Under the pieces are notes generated by a model. The model was not told the DNA's origin. It did not search any database and saw only the letters and a program-made list of their open reading frames with translations. A program made the translations under genes and the position numbers. This document shows, piece by piece, positions 35,050-47,480 of a DNA stretch of 64,000 nucleotides. Position 1 is the stretch's first letter, and every line of letters starts with the position of its first letter. The stretch is from Stenocarpella maydis (Eukaryota; Ascomycota; Sordariomycetes; Diaporthales; Diaporthaceae). Where the stretch lies: NCBI GenBank assembly GCA_002270565.1, contig NQMI01000009.1:726420-790419 (forward strand), in the 5' to 3' direction.

Positions 35050-35715
35050 GACGTTACGTTTTACGCAGACTCGGGATCTGTGATGCAGTCAGCCACCAGC
35101 TGAGGAACAGATGGTTGATCGGCTGGCTGCTCGACGGACTGGGTTTGGCAAGGGGTGTTGGGTCCTGCGGGAGCGTGGCCTGCCGCGCGACAGTCTGCTA
35201 CGCAGTACGAAAGCCTATACCAAGATGTTTATGTGGGTACTAAGTACCAAGTCCAAATTACATAGCCGTCACATAGTCGAGTGCACAATAGGACTTGGAC
35301 CCGGAGGAGACCGTGGATACGCATATCGTTATCTTGGGTCTCCGTTCGGGTTTTGCTTCAACCGCCGAGGTCGACCAACGGAAACGAGCAAGGGCTGTGA
35401 GACGCGACAAGCCTCTCGGAGCATTTATCCTTTGCACAACCCGCAGCGTCATCTGCAGCTCAACCTCCCCACCGGCTGGCCTTGCGGAGAAGGGAGTGGG
35501 TGGGAACTGAGGACTCGTCACTGGCGATGATGTGAGGTTGAAAGGGAAGCCCTGGTGGCCTCGATGGGTTTCAGGGTAGCGACCAGCTCGGCCCAGCCCT
35601 CGGCCCAGTTTCGTACCCACCGTATACGCTCTCGGGCCTGTCCTTGAGGTGGGAACCACAGACAGGAGGGTGCGGCCGTTGAAACTCTTGATGGTGGGGT
35701 GGCGAGGATGGATCG

Positions 35716-35739
35716 AACAAACAAACAAACAAACAAACA
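35716..35739 (+). repeat. AAAC microsatellite
   Basis: About six AAAC units in a row; on the opposite strand GTTT. A simple repeat with no gene assigned. Confidence 0.9.
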
Positions 35740-36817
35740 GGCTTGAGCGATGTCGGTGAGCCAAATATGGCTTTCAGAAGATCGCGCATGCTTGTACACT
35801 ACTCGGGCGGGCCAGCCACGTCTGTCAGGAGGCTTGGTTCATGGCCAACCAGCCAATTCTGCACATGGCCAGCCCCCCCCCCCGGTTGCACTTCGGGGCC
35901 TGAGACAGTCAAATAGCCACCTGAGTGGGCCGCTTGGGGCTTTGGAGCGTTAAACATGGACCAAGCCTTGAGGCACTCCATGGGTCATGGATGGGGCTTG
36001 GACATGGTGGTCTTGATGTCGTTGTTGATGGTTACATGGCGAGACGGTTCCAGACTGCCCAGACGGCCACCAGGTCTGAAGTTTTGGGCAGTCTGGAGGG
36101 AATATCGAGCCGATCCCGATGACTTGTGCAGAGGGGCGGGCAGAGCTGGAAGCAGCGCAGAGACGCTGAGGTGTCACTGGTGTTGTTGCTGCGCACTTGT
36201 CCTTGTCGGAAGTGGTGGCGCATGGTAGGTTCGGGGGCGCGACGGCAGGGTGCTTGGGTGGGATGGCGTGAAGTTAGGCGTGGTGGAGTAGAATAGCCCT
36301 GTACACTAAGTGACTAAGTACGGAGTACAGGCTTCGCATCCAAGCGCCACGAGTGGTTCGCCGTTGGCCTATCGGCTACAGTCAGTATGGTTGCGGACGC
36401 AGACGACCCCGGCATGGCCCTGCCCGAGCACCCAGAAACCATACCTAGGAGGCAGGTACGGATACCGACATCAGACCAAAGAGGTGCAGTGCAGGTGCTT
36501 CCACCTGCACGCCCGCCCACCCTGCCACTCCACCAGCCCACTCGTCTTCTCGTTTGACTGACAGCATCACGTTGCAACTTGTTCAACCCCACACAACCGC
36601 AACCACCGCATCCACCGCGGCTCCAGTTCCCTCCCGACATCTGGACCTCCTTGCCTCCTCCATCCACCCCATCGCTATCACTACCACCAACTATTACAGC
36701 ATCATCAAAGCACACAACCACAGCAGGCATACATACCTACATACAGACACGCAAGCACGGCCAATCCGCCAACAAGCTGACCCCTGGCTTCTCGGACGAG
36801 AGCTGAGACAGAGACAG

Positions 36818-36847
36818 GGCACAGGCACAGGCACAGGCACGGGCACA
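36818..36847 (+). repeat. GGCACA minisatellite
   Basis: Five six-base units, the fourth changed to GGCACG. It lies in the probable promoter or leader of the transcription factor gene. Confidence 0.9.
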
Positions 36848-37396
36848 GCCTAGACCCGAGCAAGCATCCCCAATCCTGTCAATCTTGGTGCCTGCTCATT
36901 TCTACCTGTATAATCCATCCTGGTGTGCCACCCACGACACAGCTCCAACTCGACACAAAGGCGACCCGGGTCGACTCCTCTGAGAGCCCTCCCTTATTGC
37001 CGACCGCTCCCACACTAACCGACGACGCTCTGCTGCCAATTGACCGTCGCCGAGCACCTCTCGGGTTTCCATTTCCGCACGCCCACAACGGACCCACCCA
37101 GCCTCAAGCGGCCCAGCCTCGGCCCCTCTGCCGACCAGGCCCGTGGTTCGGTTGGTCCCAGCCCCACAAGTCCTGCAATTCCACCCCGTCACCCTCCCTC
37201 CGCCGTGCCGCTCCGTCTCTCTTGCCACCCTCGGACGTCGGCAGCCAGCCGCCTGGCCACGGTACCGGCCCGGATCCTCGGATCGGGACTCGAACGCAGC
37301 ATAGCACCACCCACGGCGAGACTGGACGGCCGCCCGTGAATCCACACTCGCTCGCACGGCACCGCACTTGGTCGCGTCGGCTTTTGGACGGCTACG

Positions 37397-40300
37397 ATGG
37401 GCAGCCCCTCGCTATTACAACTCCTGCACCCCGACCCTTCCCCTCAGCACACGCCCTCCCAATCCCAACGCCAAGCCTCGCACTCTGGTACAGCGCATTC
37501 TGTGCCCGCCCCGTCCCCCGGAAATTACACACATCCCGCCCCTCCCGGCGTCTCACCCGCGCCTTCTGGCACTTCGCATCTGACGCCCGTCGCCACCCCT
37601 GCCACCTCTCCCAACGCTCCGTCGACCACGGGCGGGAGCTCCATTGCCGGTGCTGCCTCCAATGCGCCGCTTGGCAGTCATGCCGCCAATACCAGCCTCT
37701 ACCAGTGCGCCGACTGTAAGAGGAGATACTCTCGCCCGGAGCACCTCCAGAGGCACATAGCCACGCACACGCTGGGGAAGCGCTTTGTTTGTGACGTACG
37801 TCCTCGCATCCTGCCGCGCCTGCTGTCCAGTCCCGCCCCATCCCGTCGCTAATTCCATGATTCAGGTCTGCGGCAAGGCCTTTGGGCGTGCTGATCTGCT
37901 CAAGAGACACCGTGCACAACACGATGACGATGCCAATGGCACAAAGAGGCGGCGCATCAACTCGTCCCCCGGCGCCGGCCGTGTCTCCCACGCCTGCCAG
38001 GCCTGTGCAAAGGCTCGCGTCAAGTGCGAAGAGAACAAACCGTGCTCCAGGTGTCGCAACCGCAACCTGACCTGCGAGTATACTTCCTCCGAGGCAGGCT
38101 CCGCTGCTGCCATGCATCTCTTGCACCTTTCGGCGAACGCGCACTCGTCCGGCCCCATCACTCCCACTTCCTCTGCCCCCATGCCCCCAGCAGACCTCGG
38201 TGCGGCTCCCAACCCCCATCATTTGGGATCGAGCTCGTTGCGCCCCGACGCGGCTGCCGCGGCTGCCATGACGAGTCTTGTCCACGCGCAGTTGGCTGGT
38301 ACCAGCCCTTCAACCCTGGCCCACACTACACCAATCAACAGCGAGGCCGCCACGCCTGAGACCATGATGGACCAAAGTGAGTTGTCTTCCCCCCCCCCCC
38401 CAAAAAAAAAATTGCCTACAACTCATACCGGAATGTTGTTGTCTTGGCGATGCTACTTCATCTTAAGGTATTGGCGTGGCGTCTAACAGTGGCCCCTACT
38501 GGCACCCATACACACTATGCTATGATGCCTCCCCTTATATCATCAATTGCTTTCATGCCTGCTGTACCGTGTCACTCTCCCTCGAAGAAGATGTTCACCT
38601 TGACGGAATTGGCTAATTCATGTGTGATTTGGTTGCTGTCTCCTCCCCAAGTCACACTCCCACCCTTGCTAGCACTTGCCATATATCTTTGACAAGCACG
38701 ACCAGAAGATGTCGGACGATTTCTGGGCAGAGTCACTGATCTTGGATGCTGAAGACAACCCGGACGGCTATCATGGATCGTATCACCAGAATCAGAACAT
38801 GGTGCACATGACCAGGCTGCCCTTCTCGGATTTCCTGCGAGACGTTCTCTACGACCAACACCATCAGCAACAACAACAGATGGACTCTCAGAAGATGGCT
38901 GAGGCGCAAGGCCTTGCCGTACTGGACTTCTGCGACGATGCCAACCTGGACATGAACGATCTGGACTTTGGCATGCTTAACAACTGGAATATCGGCAACG
39001 TTCACGGGATGCTTGCCACGGACCCCATTTTGGCCAACTATGTCTCACAGCCAGAGGACACTGTGGATATGTCTCGGATGCGGCAACGACTCGTCAAGAT
39101 ATGGACAAATTCGCCCTGGCGATGGATTCCCGACGGGCACAAGGACAACATCCACAACCAGAAGAGCGGTCTCCCGTTGGCGGATAACGTAAATTCCACC
39201 CAACTAAACCCTGACAGGATTATCCACGATAAGCTGGACTCTTCGGGACGCGACAAGATTCTTGCCATCGTCCTCAGCATTTGCCAGAACAACGCCATTT
39301 TGAGCCGCGTCGCGTCATCGTTCCCTTCAACTGATGTGATGGACTCTTTGATTCACATCTTTCTGGCGTGGCACTTGTGCCAGGTCTCAGAGTTCATTCA
39401 TTTTGGGACATTTTCCTTGAATGCTCAATGCCCCGAGTGGACGGCGGTCGCTGCATCCGCTGGTGGCATCTTGACATCTGTGCAATCCCTTCGAAAGTTT
39501 GGGTTTGCTCTGCAAGAAGCAGTCCGTAAGGAGATAATCTGCACCTCACGCGTTAAAGTTTGTTAGTACTAATGGGGGTATCCTGATAAGGCGTCACCAT
39601 TGCAAGCAGGTTCGAGGAGAACAATTCAAAAGTCCAGGATCAGAGTCTAGTTCAAGCTCTCGTCCTGGGTCATGATGTTGGACTGTGGAGCGGCAACAGG
39701 AGGCGCATGGAAATAGCCGAATGTCGTAAGTGTAGTGGAACTCCAGTCAGGCGCTGATACGTAATAACTCGAATATTCAAGATTTGAACATTCCCATTGC
39801 CATGATCAGGGGCAGAGGCAGTTTTCAAAAGTCTTCGTACCCACATATTCAAGTCGACCCTGGAGACGACGGGACTGTCCTGGAAGAAAAGTGGAAGACG
39901 TGGTGTCACCGGGAGTCTTGGAAGAGGTAAACAAACCGCTCAAGGGGCTTGCCCAAGGACGCTAACAAGAGACACACAGACTCATCTTTCACTTATACCT
40001 CCGAGATGCACAAACATCCATGACGTCTATGAACAACCCCCATATATCTTACGCGGAACTGACACTGCCGCTCCCTGAGGCCCGGGAACTATGGTTCGCA
40101 AAAACAGCCCAGGAATGGAAGATGCGTTATCTCGAGAGGGTTGGTGGCCAAGATCGTCGGCCCCCTTCACTTGGCGACCTCTTCCGAGACATCAACCACT
40201 TGTCAACCCAGCATCATCGCCTTGATGTTCAGTACGCTGTCTCCATCTACCTTCACGGCTTCTGGTCTCTTATCCGGGAATACCGGCAAATGAATATCAT

Positions 40301-41063
40301 CTACCGGTGGTCGCCATTTTCTCCATCCACAACAAGTAACCCAAATGTTCTGCTCCAGTCCCGCCACCAGGAACTTGTCAAGGCTCTGGAGCATTTCCAA
40401 ACCACTGCCATGCAGAGCTGGCCACACATGCTCAGTGCCCAAGAGAAAGTCGTGCTCAATATCCTTTTTGTGAACCTGCATGTCAGCCTGGAGGACCTAC
40501 AGTTGTTCTCCGGAAAGGAAGGTGACGAACAAGCCAAGAGGATCTACCCCTCCCTGCAACGGTGGGCGCAGGATCTCGAGTCCCGACGTGCCTTGTGGCA
40601 CGCGGGTCAGGTCCTTAGGTGGGCAAAGGAGTTCCCTTCTGGCCACCTGAAGGACTTTTACGCGGTTGCCGTGCACCACGCCGCGCTGGCAATATGGACA
40701 TGGGGCGTCCTGAACCGCGCGATACGGCGCGCAGCCGGGCTGCAGCCGGGTTACAACCACAGCGAGCCTCCCATCTACCTCGACGGCCCGGAGGCGGGCG
40801 ATACCGCCCATTTCATTTCGTACGGCGTGGGTAGGCCCGCCATCCGCAGCCCCGTGAAGAAGGGTCAGGGCAGCGGCAGCGGCCGGGACAGCGCCGGCGC
40901 CGTGGCGGAGAGCCTCGTCGAAGAGCCCAGGCCGACGATGGCCATCGTCGAGGAGGTGTTCCGGGCGAACTACGTGAGCGGCCCTGTCGCGCCCATCGTC
41001 GAGAACCTGTGTCATCTGATCCAGCAGCTTGGGAATGCTGCCTGGGCTGTTGGTCTGGGCTGA
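37397..41063 (+). CDS. Transcription factor with C2H2 and Zn2Cys6 domains
   Basis: Proposed exons are 37397-37795, 37866-38376, 38490-38563, 38673-39525, 39591-39725, 39782-39926 and 39980-41063, giving 1066 residues. Two C2H2 fingers (about 104-124 and 132-152; YQCADC...H...H and VCGKAFGRADLLKRH) are followed by a Zn2Cys6 binuclear cluster (177-203; ACQACAKARVKCEENKPCSRC). The large C-terminal part matches the fungal transcription factor middle-homology region, with motifs such as LRKFGFALQEAVR, WSGNRRRMEIAE and SFQKSSYPHI. The intron at 39526-39590 was placed to restore the family text AVRVTIASRFEENN. The small exon 38490-38563 and its flanking introns, which contain C13 and A10 runs, are uncertain. 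Nuclear DNA binding is certain from the domains; targets are unknown. It lies beside the P450 and may act locally, but general carbon or nitrogen control is equally possible. Confidence 0.85.
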
Positions 41064-42189
41064 AGGGGGTCACGCAATGTATGAAACAAGTAGCAAATTC
41101 AGATTTGCTCTGTCGCTTCTGGGTTTGTGGTTCACTCTGTGAGATCAACCTGAGAGTGCGACGCAGAGCGCTAGTGAGATACCCCGTACCAACGAGCCAC
41201 CACCACCTGTCTCAGATATTTCTCAGAGGCAAAGGATATGGGCTGGGCCCAATTCGGAATGCTTCCAGGATACGCCTGGAGCGAGACATATCTTCTGTCC
41301 TGCATGGCGCGGTCAGTACAATCAGGCTATAGGCCCCATATTCGCAGTCGGAGACAATTGGGCTTTGGGCCGTCGCTCAAGGCCCATATTCGAGCGAAGA
41401 GTGCATATACATGATGTACCGGACAATAAACAGAAGAAGACCTATACTTGGTCATAGACAAAAAGACACTGTTTGCGCGTGAAGCAAGTTTGTCAAGTGA
41501 ACGATGAATAGTAAATACATTTGCCTCTCAACCCCCCCCCCCAGTGGGGCCATATGCCACAACGTGGTTTATGCCCACCGTCTCGATACTTCGTACCTAG
41601 GTAATTAACTCTCCCCATGCGTATCCTATTTCCATAATGATTGTATTCAGTAAAGTCATTCCACCTGGCCATTGAAAGCCGCGTCAGAGCTGCTTTTGAT
41701 TATGTTTTGTTTCATTCTTTTCATCAACTTTTCCTTCGGCCCCTCTCTTCCCCTTCATCCGATCACGTTTCTGTCCTTGCCTCTTTGTTGGGTGCTTGCC
41801 TAGTTTCCTGGTTTTATTGCCTAAATAAATAAACAAATGAAAATGAAAAGAAGTGGGGAAATGAAGCAAAGGGAAAGGGAAAAAGACCAGCCGTGGAGGG
41901 CTAGACAGCAGGGCAATCGGCATCAGGGCGGTGGTAACGCAAGGGATCTGAGCACCCACCAGAGGATTTGGAAGGCCACTCATTCCTCTGGGGCAGGGGC
42001 TCCGGTCGTGCTGTCTTCACGAGATGCGTCTGGGCAAAGGATGCAGAACCGAGCGTGTTTGCGAGTACAATATGTAGGCTTGCTAGCAGCGAATATGGGC
42101 CACAGACACCACCTGCGACACTAAGATCACTCGAGGGCGGATCACTTCAGCGAAACCAAGGCCTTTTCTTTGCTACAATAATCCAGACC
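41064..42189. other. Convergent intergenic region, no gene seen
   Basis: This lies between the stops of the transcription factor (plus) and the P450 (minus). A TACCTAGGTA palindrome lies at 41594-41603 and a short C-run near 41530. Nothing else is supported. Confidence 0.5.
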
Positions 42190-43960
42190 TCAAGCTTTGG
42201 GAGTCTCGGGGAGGAAGAACGCCACCTTGACCCCATCGCCGGGTTGCAATACTATCTCAGCCTTGAGCGTGGGGTTGCCGCCATCCACCTGGCCCATGTG
42301 ACTCTCGACTCTCTCAAACCGCTGGAACAGCCTCGTCAGCACGTAGCTCATCTCCGTCAGCGCGAACTGCTGCCCGATGCAGATCCTAGGGCCACCGTTG
42401 AAGGGAACTTTATGAAGGACAGGTTAGCACATGAGTGTGTCCGTGAAACTGCTGGGGTGCCCAGGGGGGGGGGAGGAAACCAACTGTATTGCCATGGTTT
42501 CGGCTGCCATGAGAACCAACGGTCGGGGGAGAATTCCTCGATCGGCTTGAAGACTTTCGACACCGGCGGGTACAGGTCCTCACGGCGCTGCATCAGGAGG
42601 GTGGAGTAGCCGATCGGGGTGTCCTTGAGTACCGCGACGGGCTGCGTGCCGTCTGGCCCGCCGCCCCTGGGCAGTAAGGTATCCTTGAGGGCGCAACGGA
42701 CGTTGAAGGGCACCGCGGGGTACAGGCGCAGGGTCTCGTTCATGACGTTCTGGAGGTACTTCATGCCCTTGAGGTCGGCGTAGGTCGGGGTCCTGTGTGG
42801 GCCGACGGTGGAGAGGATCTCGGCGCGCAGCCTGGCCACCACCTCCGGGTGCCGGGCAAGTTCGTAGATTGTCCAGGAAAGACTGGCGGCGGTCGTGTCC
42901 CGGCCGGCGAGGAGCACAGCAACAAGCTGGTCGCGGAGGACCTTTGGGTCCCGCGTGTACGAGGCCAACTCATGGAGGAACGTGTACGACAGGTCCGACT
43001 TTGAGTTTCTGGACGCTAGCTCCTCGGGAGAAAGGAGCAGGGCTTTTTCCACATATGTGTTGACGAAGGCGTTCATTGTGACCAAGCTTTCCCGGAAGGT
43101 CTTCTTGGGAACGAAGGCACTGATGCCCGGGCCGGCGCGAGTTATGATATTTTGGACACGCTGGACTTCGTTGAAGGCGTCTGCGAACTCTTGTCGTGGA
43201 TTGCTTTGTATTGTGTCAGGTTCTAAACGACCAATTCGTTCGGAGTATTAACGAGTCCTCACCTCATGGACTTCACGTCCTTTCCCAGCAGAAAGTCGGT
43301 TGCGACATCCAGGGTGTACCTGAAGAGGAGGTCACTGATGTCCATGACACGCCCGTGCACAGCACTCAGGTCAACTTGCTGGTCCTCCCCGTCGAGCGCG
43401 GCGCCGTTGGCCATTGCCCTAAAAAAGGTCTCGAGGTGCGACTCGAAGCAGTGCAGATCACTGATCCTGTCCCGGATGAACTGTGGCCTCAGCAGCTGCC
43501 TGCTGGTATGCCACACCTGGCCGTCTGTCGTAAATATACTGTCGCCGAGGAAGTCGTTCCATTCCTCGTGGAAATCCTCGCCCTTCCCAAATTCCGCAAA
43601 TTGGGTTGCGAGAATGGCCTTGATGTTTTCCGGATCTGCAGTGAAGACTATCCGTTTACCGAAGGCGCGTACCTCCAGAGTGTAGGAGCCGTTGCCCTTG
43701 GTGCTGACGCCGGTTCTATCGAAGAAATAAGACCAGTTCTCGAGATTCCTATGGTGTATGGTTGCTTGAACAGCACCGTAGATGAAGTCGAGGGCAAAAG
43801 GCAGCTTGTAAGCGACACGCCGGGCCCTAGGGCCGAGTTGACTTATACGATAACTCTCATATGCCCGTTGCAAACAGGTGTAGACCACGTAGAGGCAAAC
43901 GACGGCAGCAACGAGTGTTGAGGGAGAGAAATGCCCCCATAGATTCTCCAACAGACCCAT
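42190..43960 (-). CDS. Cytochrome P450 (CYP52-clan-like)
   Basis: Exons 43263-43960, 42485-43203 and 42190-42407 give 544 residues. The heme motif [10 protein letters not shown] (Cys about 482) is completed across the last intron, which uses a weaker GTTGGT donor; phases and family text agree. The I-helix AGRDTTA is at about 332 and the K-helix ETLR is present. The N terminus has a membrane anchor ([15 protein letters not shown]), so it is an ER-bound monooxygenase that would need a P450 reductase. Overall text resembles fungal CYP52/CYP539 enzymes, which hydroxylate alkanes or fatty acids. That substrate assignment is by resemblance only. I chose the ATG at 43960 because the anchor begins there; an in-frame ATG 90 bases earlier would add 30 polar residues. 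Confidence 0.88.
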
Positions 43961-45332
43961 TGCGAAGGGGTTGGGTTTGTGGATGTAGTGAGTGGATGGT
44001 GTGGTGTGGTAACGATGGCGCACGCTGTCTGCCGTGTTTGAAACGATCACGCTACCGACTTGGCTCTAGACGAACGGGAGGCAATGGAGATGAGTCGCGG
44101 AGCGTAGGTCTCTTGTGGTCATGGCAGATTGTTCACTGGAGGAATTCAACCAGAGGCACAATATGACTGGGTATGGTGCAGGCCGTGCCAGTCGACTGCG
44201 ATAGTTGGAGAAAGTCGAAGTGTCAGGAAGCAGAACAGCCGGTAAGCATCGGCGTCTGAAACGGGCGGACGAGTGTCTCAGTCAGCCACGGGGGTTGACG
44301 ACTGATATGAAAGACTGGCGAGAGGGGTGGACCAGAGGAGAGTGTTAAGTAGTAGGGCCGGATAGATTTAGAGGTCCGACTCCTGTGCGGACTGGACAGG
44401 AAAGGCGGAGTATGTGTCGTCAAATAACCAAGGCGACAGACTGAAGTATTTCGCAAGGGTTGCATCAGCCGGGGAGGTGATCCCTGAAGGAAATATGGCC
44501 TGGGCATCACAGATCCGCAGTACGACTTGTGCTGTATGTATTAGTCGGAGACCCTGGCGCTTGCACATAAACGGATAGCAGCTCGCAGAGCGCTGCAGGT
44601 GATGCGACGACAAGTGAACCGGAGCCGAGGCAGACGAGAAAATGTCACGGGCGCCCGAACGTGGGGAAGTCTTGTCAGTGGTGCCCCCTTCGGAAGATCA
44701 ACGACGAGGTTATTAGCCTGCTATATCAGGGGTAGTCAGGCTGTTGTGGCTGTGGCTGCGGCTGCTGTGCTGTAGTCAAGAGAGAGTTCTGACGGGGAGT
44801 TTGCGGCTTATTGTCCTTATCCCTGGCCTCTGAACTGCAGTGGTGACCGTGCCTAGTATGTATTGAAGAATAGATTAGTCGTCCAAGAGCTGAGGCTGAA
44901 ACACACAAAAACAGAGTCACGCATTGTCCCGCACTCGCTGCGTATACTGCGCCACGTACCTGCTCAAGTACCTAGGGGAGGTACTTGGTCTGCAGTGGAT
45001 CTGGACTGCATCGACGCGTACCTGGCGAACCCAGCGTGCCGGTACTGAGGAGATAGTGTAGAGGAGGTGGCAGTTCCCTGCGGTTTACTACACAACCTGT
45101 TCATGTGTGGCCACTGCCTTGGTAACAAGCAAAGAAGCAAGCAGCACTGGCCAACGCCAGACAACCACTCACCGAAGCGTCAGGCACCCGCATTTGATAT
45201 CAACACCGACACCAACAGCCCCGCCTGCTGAAAGACGCCGTACATTCTCAGCACAGTCCAGCAACCCATACCATTCCATTGCCTCGGGGAAACCATCGCA
45301 ACTTTCAACTGCTCCCCACTCAGAATCCCAAA
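43961..45332. other. Divergent intergenic region, no gene seen
   Basis: 1.4 kb between the P450 start (minus) and the cofactor A start (plus). A near-match to the palindrome motif (ACCTAGGGGAGGTAC) lies near 44970. No exon or RNA gene is supported. Confidence 0.5.
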
Positions 45333-45770
45333 ATGGCCCCACCAACACCCCTCGCCGTCGCCACCTCCTCGGTCCAGCGCCTCGTCAAGGAGGAGGCCTA
45401 CTACCACAAGGACCTCGCCAGCCAGCAGGCCCGCATCGCCAAGCTCGAGAAGGACATCGCCGACAAGAGCCCCGACCTGGACGAGAACGCAGACTACGTC
45501 CTCAAGCAGGAGGTATGCCCACCAACCCCATCACCCCTCTTCACCGTCCCCGGCATCCTTGGCTCGCCTTGCTGACCCGCCTCCCAGAAACAAGCCGCAG
45601 AGGAGACCAAGAACGTCTTCGGACCCCTCCGCACCCGCATCGCCGACGCCGTGTCCAAGCTCGAGGAGCAGATCGCCATCGGCGAGAGCGGCGACGCCGC
45701 CGAGGCAGAGCTGGCCAAGGCCAAGGAGGCGCTCAAGCAGGGCCAGGACGCCCTCAAGGCGGACGCGTAG
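45333..45770 (+). CDS. RBL2: Tubulin-folding cofactor A
   Basis: Exons 45333-45512 and 45588-45770 give 120 residues, the usual length for the family. The intron is GTATGC...CCCAG in phase 0, joining ADYVLKQE to KQAAEETKNVF. The protein is a helical bundle with LKQE and LKQGQD repeats and many Lys/Glu residues, as in TBCA/Rbl2. This chaperone holds beta-tubulin in the cytosol before dimer assembly and buffers excess beta-tubulin. The ATG at 45333 starts at MAPPTPLAVATSSVQRLVKE; an in-frame ATG 54 bases upstream would only add non-conserved residues. Confidence 0.9.
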
Positions 45771-46370
45771 AGGCCTCCTCCCGAGCCCTTGCACGGTTAA
45801 ACCTCGCCTTCCGGAAGGGGGACGCAAGCCGCCCACCAGGTGTCGCGGAGGGCGGCTGCGCTCCAGTCCTGACGGGGACTGAGCGGTATCTCCCGGAGCC
45901 GGGCGGCATGGTGGTTTTATCCAAGGATGCTATGGGCGGGTATCACGGTGCGGTCAACAGGTAGAGCAAACGGGGGACGGTCGCCTCCTAACCTAGTGAG
46001 GCAAAAGAGCATCGCTCCCCGAGTATCCGAAGGTGTTTGACAAGGGGCAAACTTAGACCGGATGATTTCAGGACACAAGGGCCAGACGGAGCGACGCAGG
46101 GAGGGCCATCAGCATCCGAGAAGGTCAGCCCCATGCAGAAATAGCTGTAAGCTGTAATACTGTGTGGAAGTGGAAGTAAATGCAAGACTCGCTGCACGCT
46201 TGTTGTTGTCAACATATAACCATAATACCGTCGTCTGGCAATTCATCAACAAGGGTCACCAATCGCCGTACTTGGTGTTCAAATGTCAACTTTCCCATGG
46301 GGTATCTAGCACGTTATCTAAACAGTCTGTCACTGTCCCTTGGGACTCCCGTCCCATTTCCGAGTGTCAA
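45771..46370. other. Convergent intergenic region, no gene seen
   Basis: 600 bases between the stops of cofactor A (plus) and THO subunit 7 (minus). It should hold both 3' ends. Confidence 0.5.
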
Positions 46371-47480
46371 TCATGACGACGTGTCCATCTTGTCCTCGAC
46401 ATTCTGCCCCTCGACGGTGATCTGCGGCGTGGACACCGGATCATCACGTGTCTCGCCCATCTCGACATCCTCGCCCTCTGGGTGGCGGCTATCAGGCTCG
46501 GCACTCCTGGCAGGCGACGCCTCCCGGCTGCCCGACCGGCTGCCGGCCTGTGACATATTTCCAGACATCTCCGGCCTCGGCTTGAGACCATCCACCGTGC
46601 TCGGGGCAGGGCTGTCCCGCATCGGCGTCCGCCCTTCCACCGGCAGCGGCCGCGGCGTCGAGTCAGCATTCTCCCCGAGCCCCTTGGGCACGGCCGAGGC
46701 CACCCCGGCACCGCCATCCGGCCGCGGCGTCGCATTGCCACTAGCACTGCCGGGCCGTGGCGTGTGCCCATCCGCGGCGCCGTCGCCCTCCCCGCTCCCG
46801 TCCTCGTCCATGCCCTCGCGGCGCTCGACCTCCTCCTTCTCGTCGCGGATGAGCCGGCGCAGCCTCATGCTCTCGTCCATGATGCGGCTGAACTGCTCCC
46901 TCCGCTCGCGCCACGTGGCCGCGTACGTCTCGCTCTCGGCCTCGAGCTGCCTGCACTCCTCCTCGAGCTTCTCCAGCGTCGCCGTCGCCTTGGGCCGCTC
47001 CTGCAGCGCCTTGTTGTCGTTGATCCTGCGCGCCAGCGCGTCCCACTGCAGCCGCTGCGCCCGCGTGGCCTGCGCCTCGGCGAGCTGCACCCTCAGCTGC
47101 GCCGTGTTGTCCTTGACCCTGGCGCACGTGTCGAGGATGGCGACGCGCTCCGCCGCGTACTTGTCGCGCTGCTCGGCGTTGGCGGTCTGGAGGAACTGCA
47201 GGCGGCCGATGGTGTAGTCGAAGGCGGCAAAGTCGAACGTGATGTCCTCCCTCAGCTGCGCGAAGTCGACGGCCTCGGCGGCGCTGCTGTCGTCGCCGTT
47301 GCTCCCGTTTGTGGTGTCTGGCGGGGGGGTAACGGCCTGTCGGATTTTCGAGTTGGCGAGGCCATTGATGGTGGAGAGGCGCTTCGTGATGCGCTTGAAG
47401 GGCCGCTCTTCGACGCTGAACAGGCGCGACTTGTGGATCTCGTTCTCCTCCTCCGGGTCGAGGAGCTGCCAGGACGACAT
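46371..47480 (-). CDS. THO complex subunit 7 (Mft1/THOC7 family)
   Basis: A single exon of 369 residues. The N terminus (residues 1-60) has LDPEEENEIHKSRLFSVEER and RITKRL, followed by a long heptad-rich coiled coil (about 75-240), the pattern of Tho complex subunit 7. The last 130 residues are disordered, with TPRP repeats and Ser/Pro/Glu-rich text, longer than in yeast Mft1. THO couples transcription elongation to mRNP packaging and export in the nucleus and limits R-loops. It is convergent with cofactor A and divergent from elongin A. Confidence 0.85.
   Translation of the reverse strand: MSSWQLLDPEEENEIHKSRLFSVEERPFKRITKRLSTINGLANSKIRQAVTPPPDTTNGSNGDDSSAAEAVDFAQLREDITFDFAAFDYTIGRLQFLQTANAEQRDKYAAERVAILDTCARVKDNTAQLRVQLAEAQATRAQRLQWDALARRINDNKALQERPKATATLEKLEEECRQLEAESETYAATWRERREQFSRIMDESMRLRRLIRDEKEEVERREGMDEDGSGEGDGAADGHTPRPGSASGNATPRPDGGAGVASAVPKGLGENADSTPRPLPVEGRTPMRDSPAPSTVDGLKPRPEMSGNMSQAGSRSGSREASPARSAEPDSRHPEGEDVEMGETRDDPVSTPQITVEGQNVEDKMDTSS

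Larger units (their letters stand above)
33379..37396. other. Gene-poor 4 kb, including the leader of the transcription-factor gene
   Basis: No confident gene. Contents I can name are a cysteine-rich open segment (34567-35049), an AAAC microsatellite, a GGCACA minisatellite and a TACGGAGTA motif at 36319-36327. From 36841 to 37396 the plus strand is C-rich and contains no ATG, fitting a long untranslated leader for the transcription factor that starts at 37397. Confidence 0.55.

Noticed and set aside
36925..37719. 264-codon plus-strand open frame overlapping the transcription factor start
   Set aside because: It has no ATG for most of its length, is Pro/Arg/Ser-rich by GC bias, and is out of frame with the well-supported zinc-finger protein.
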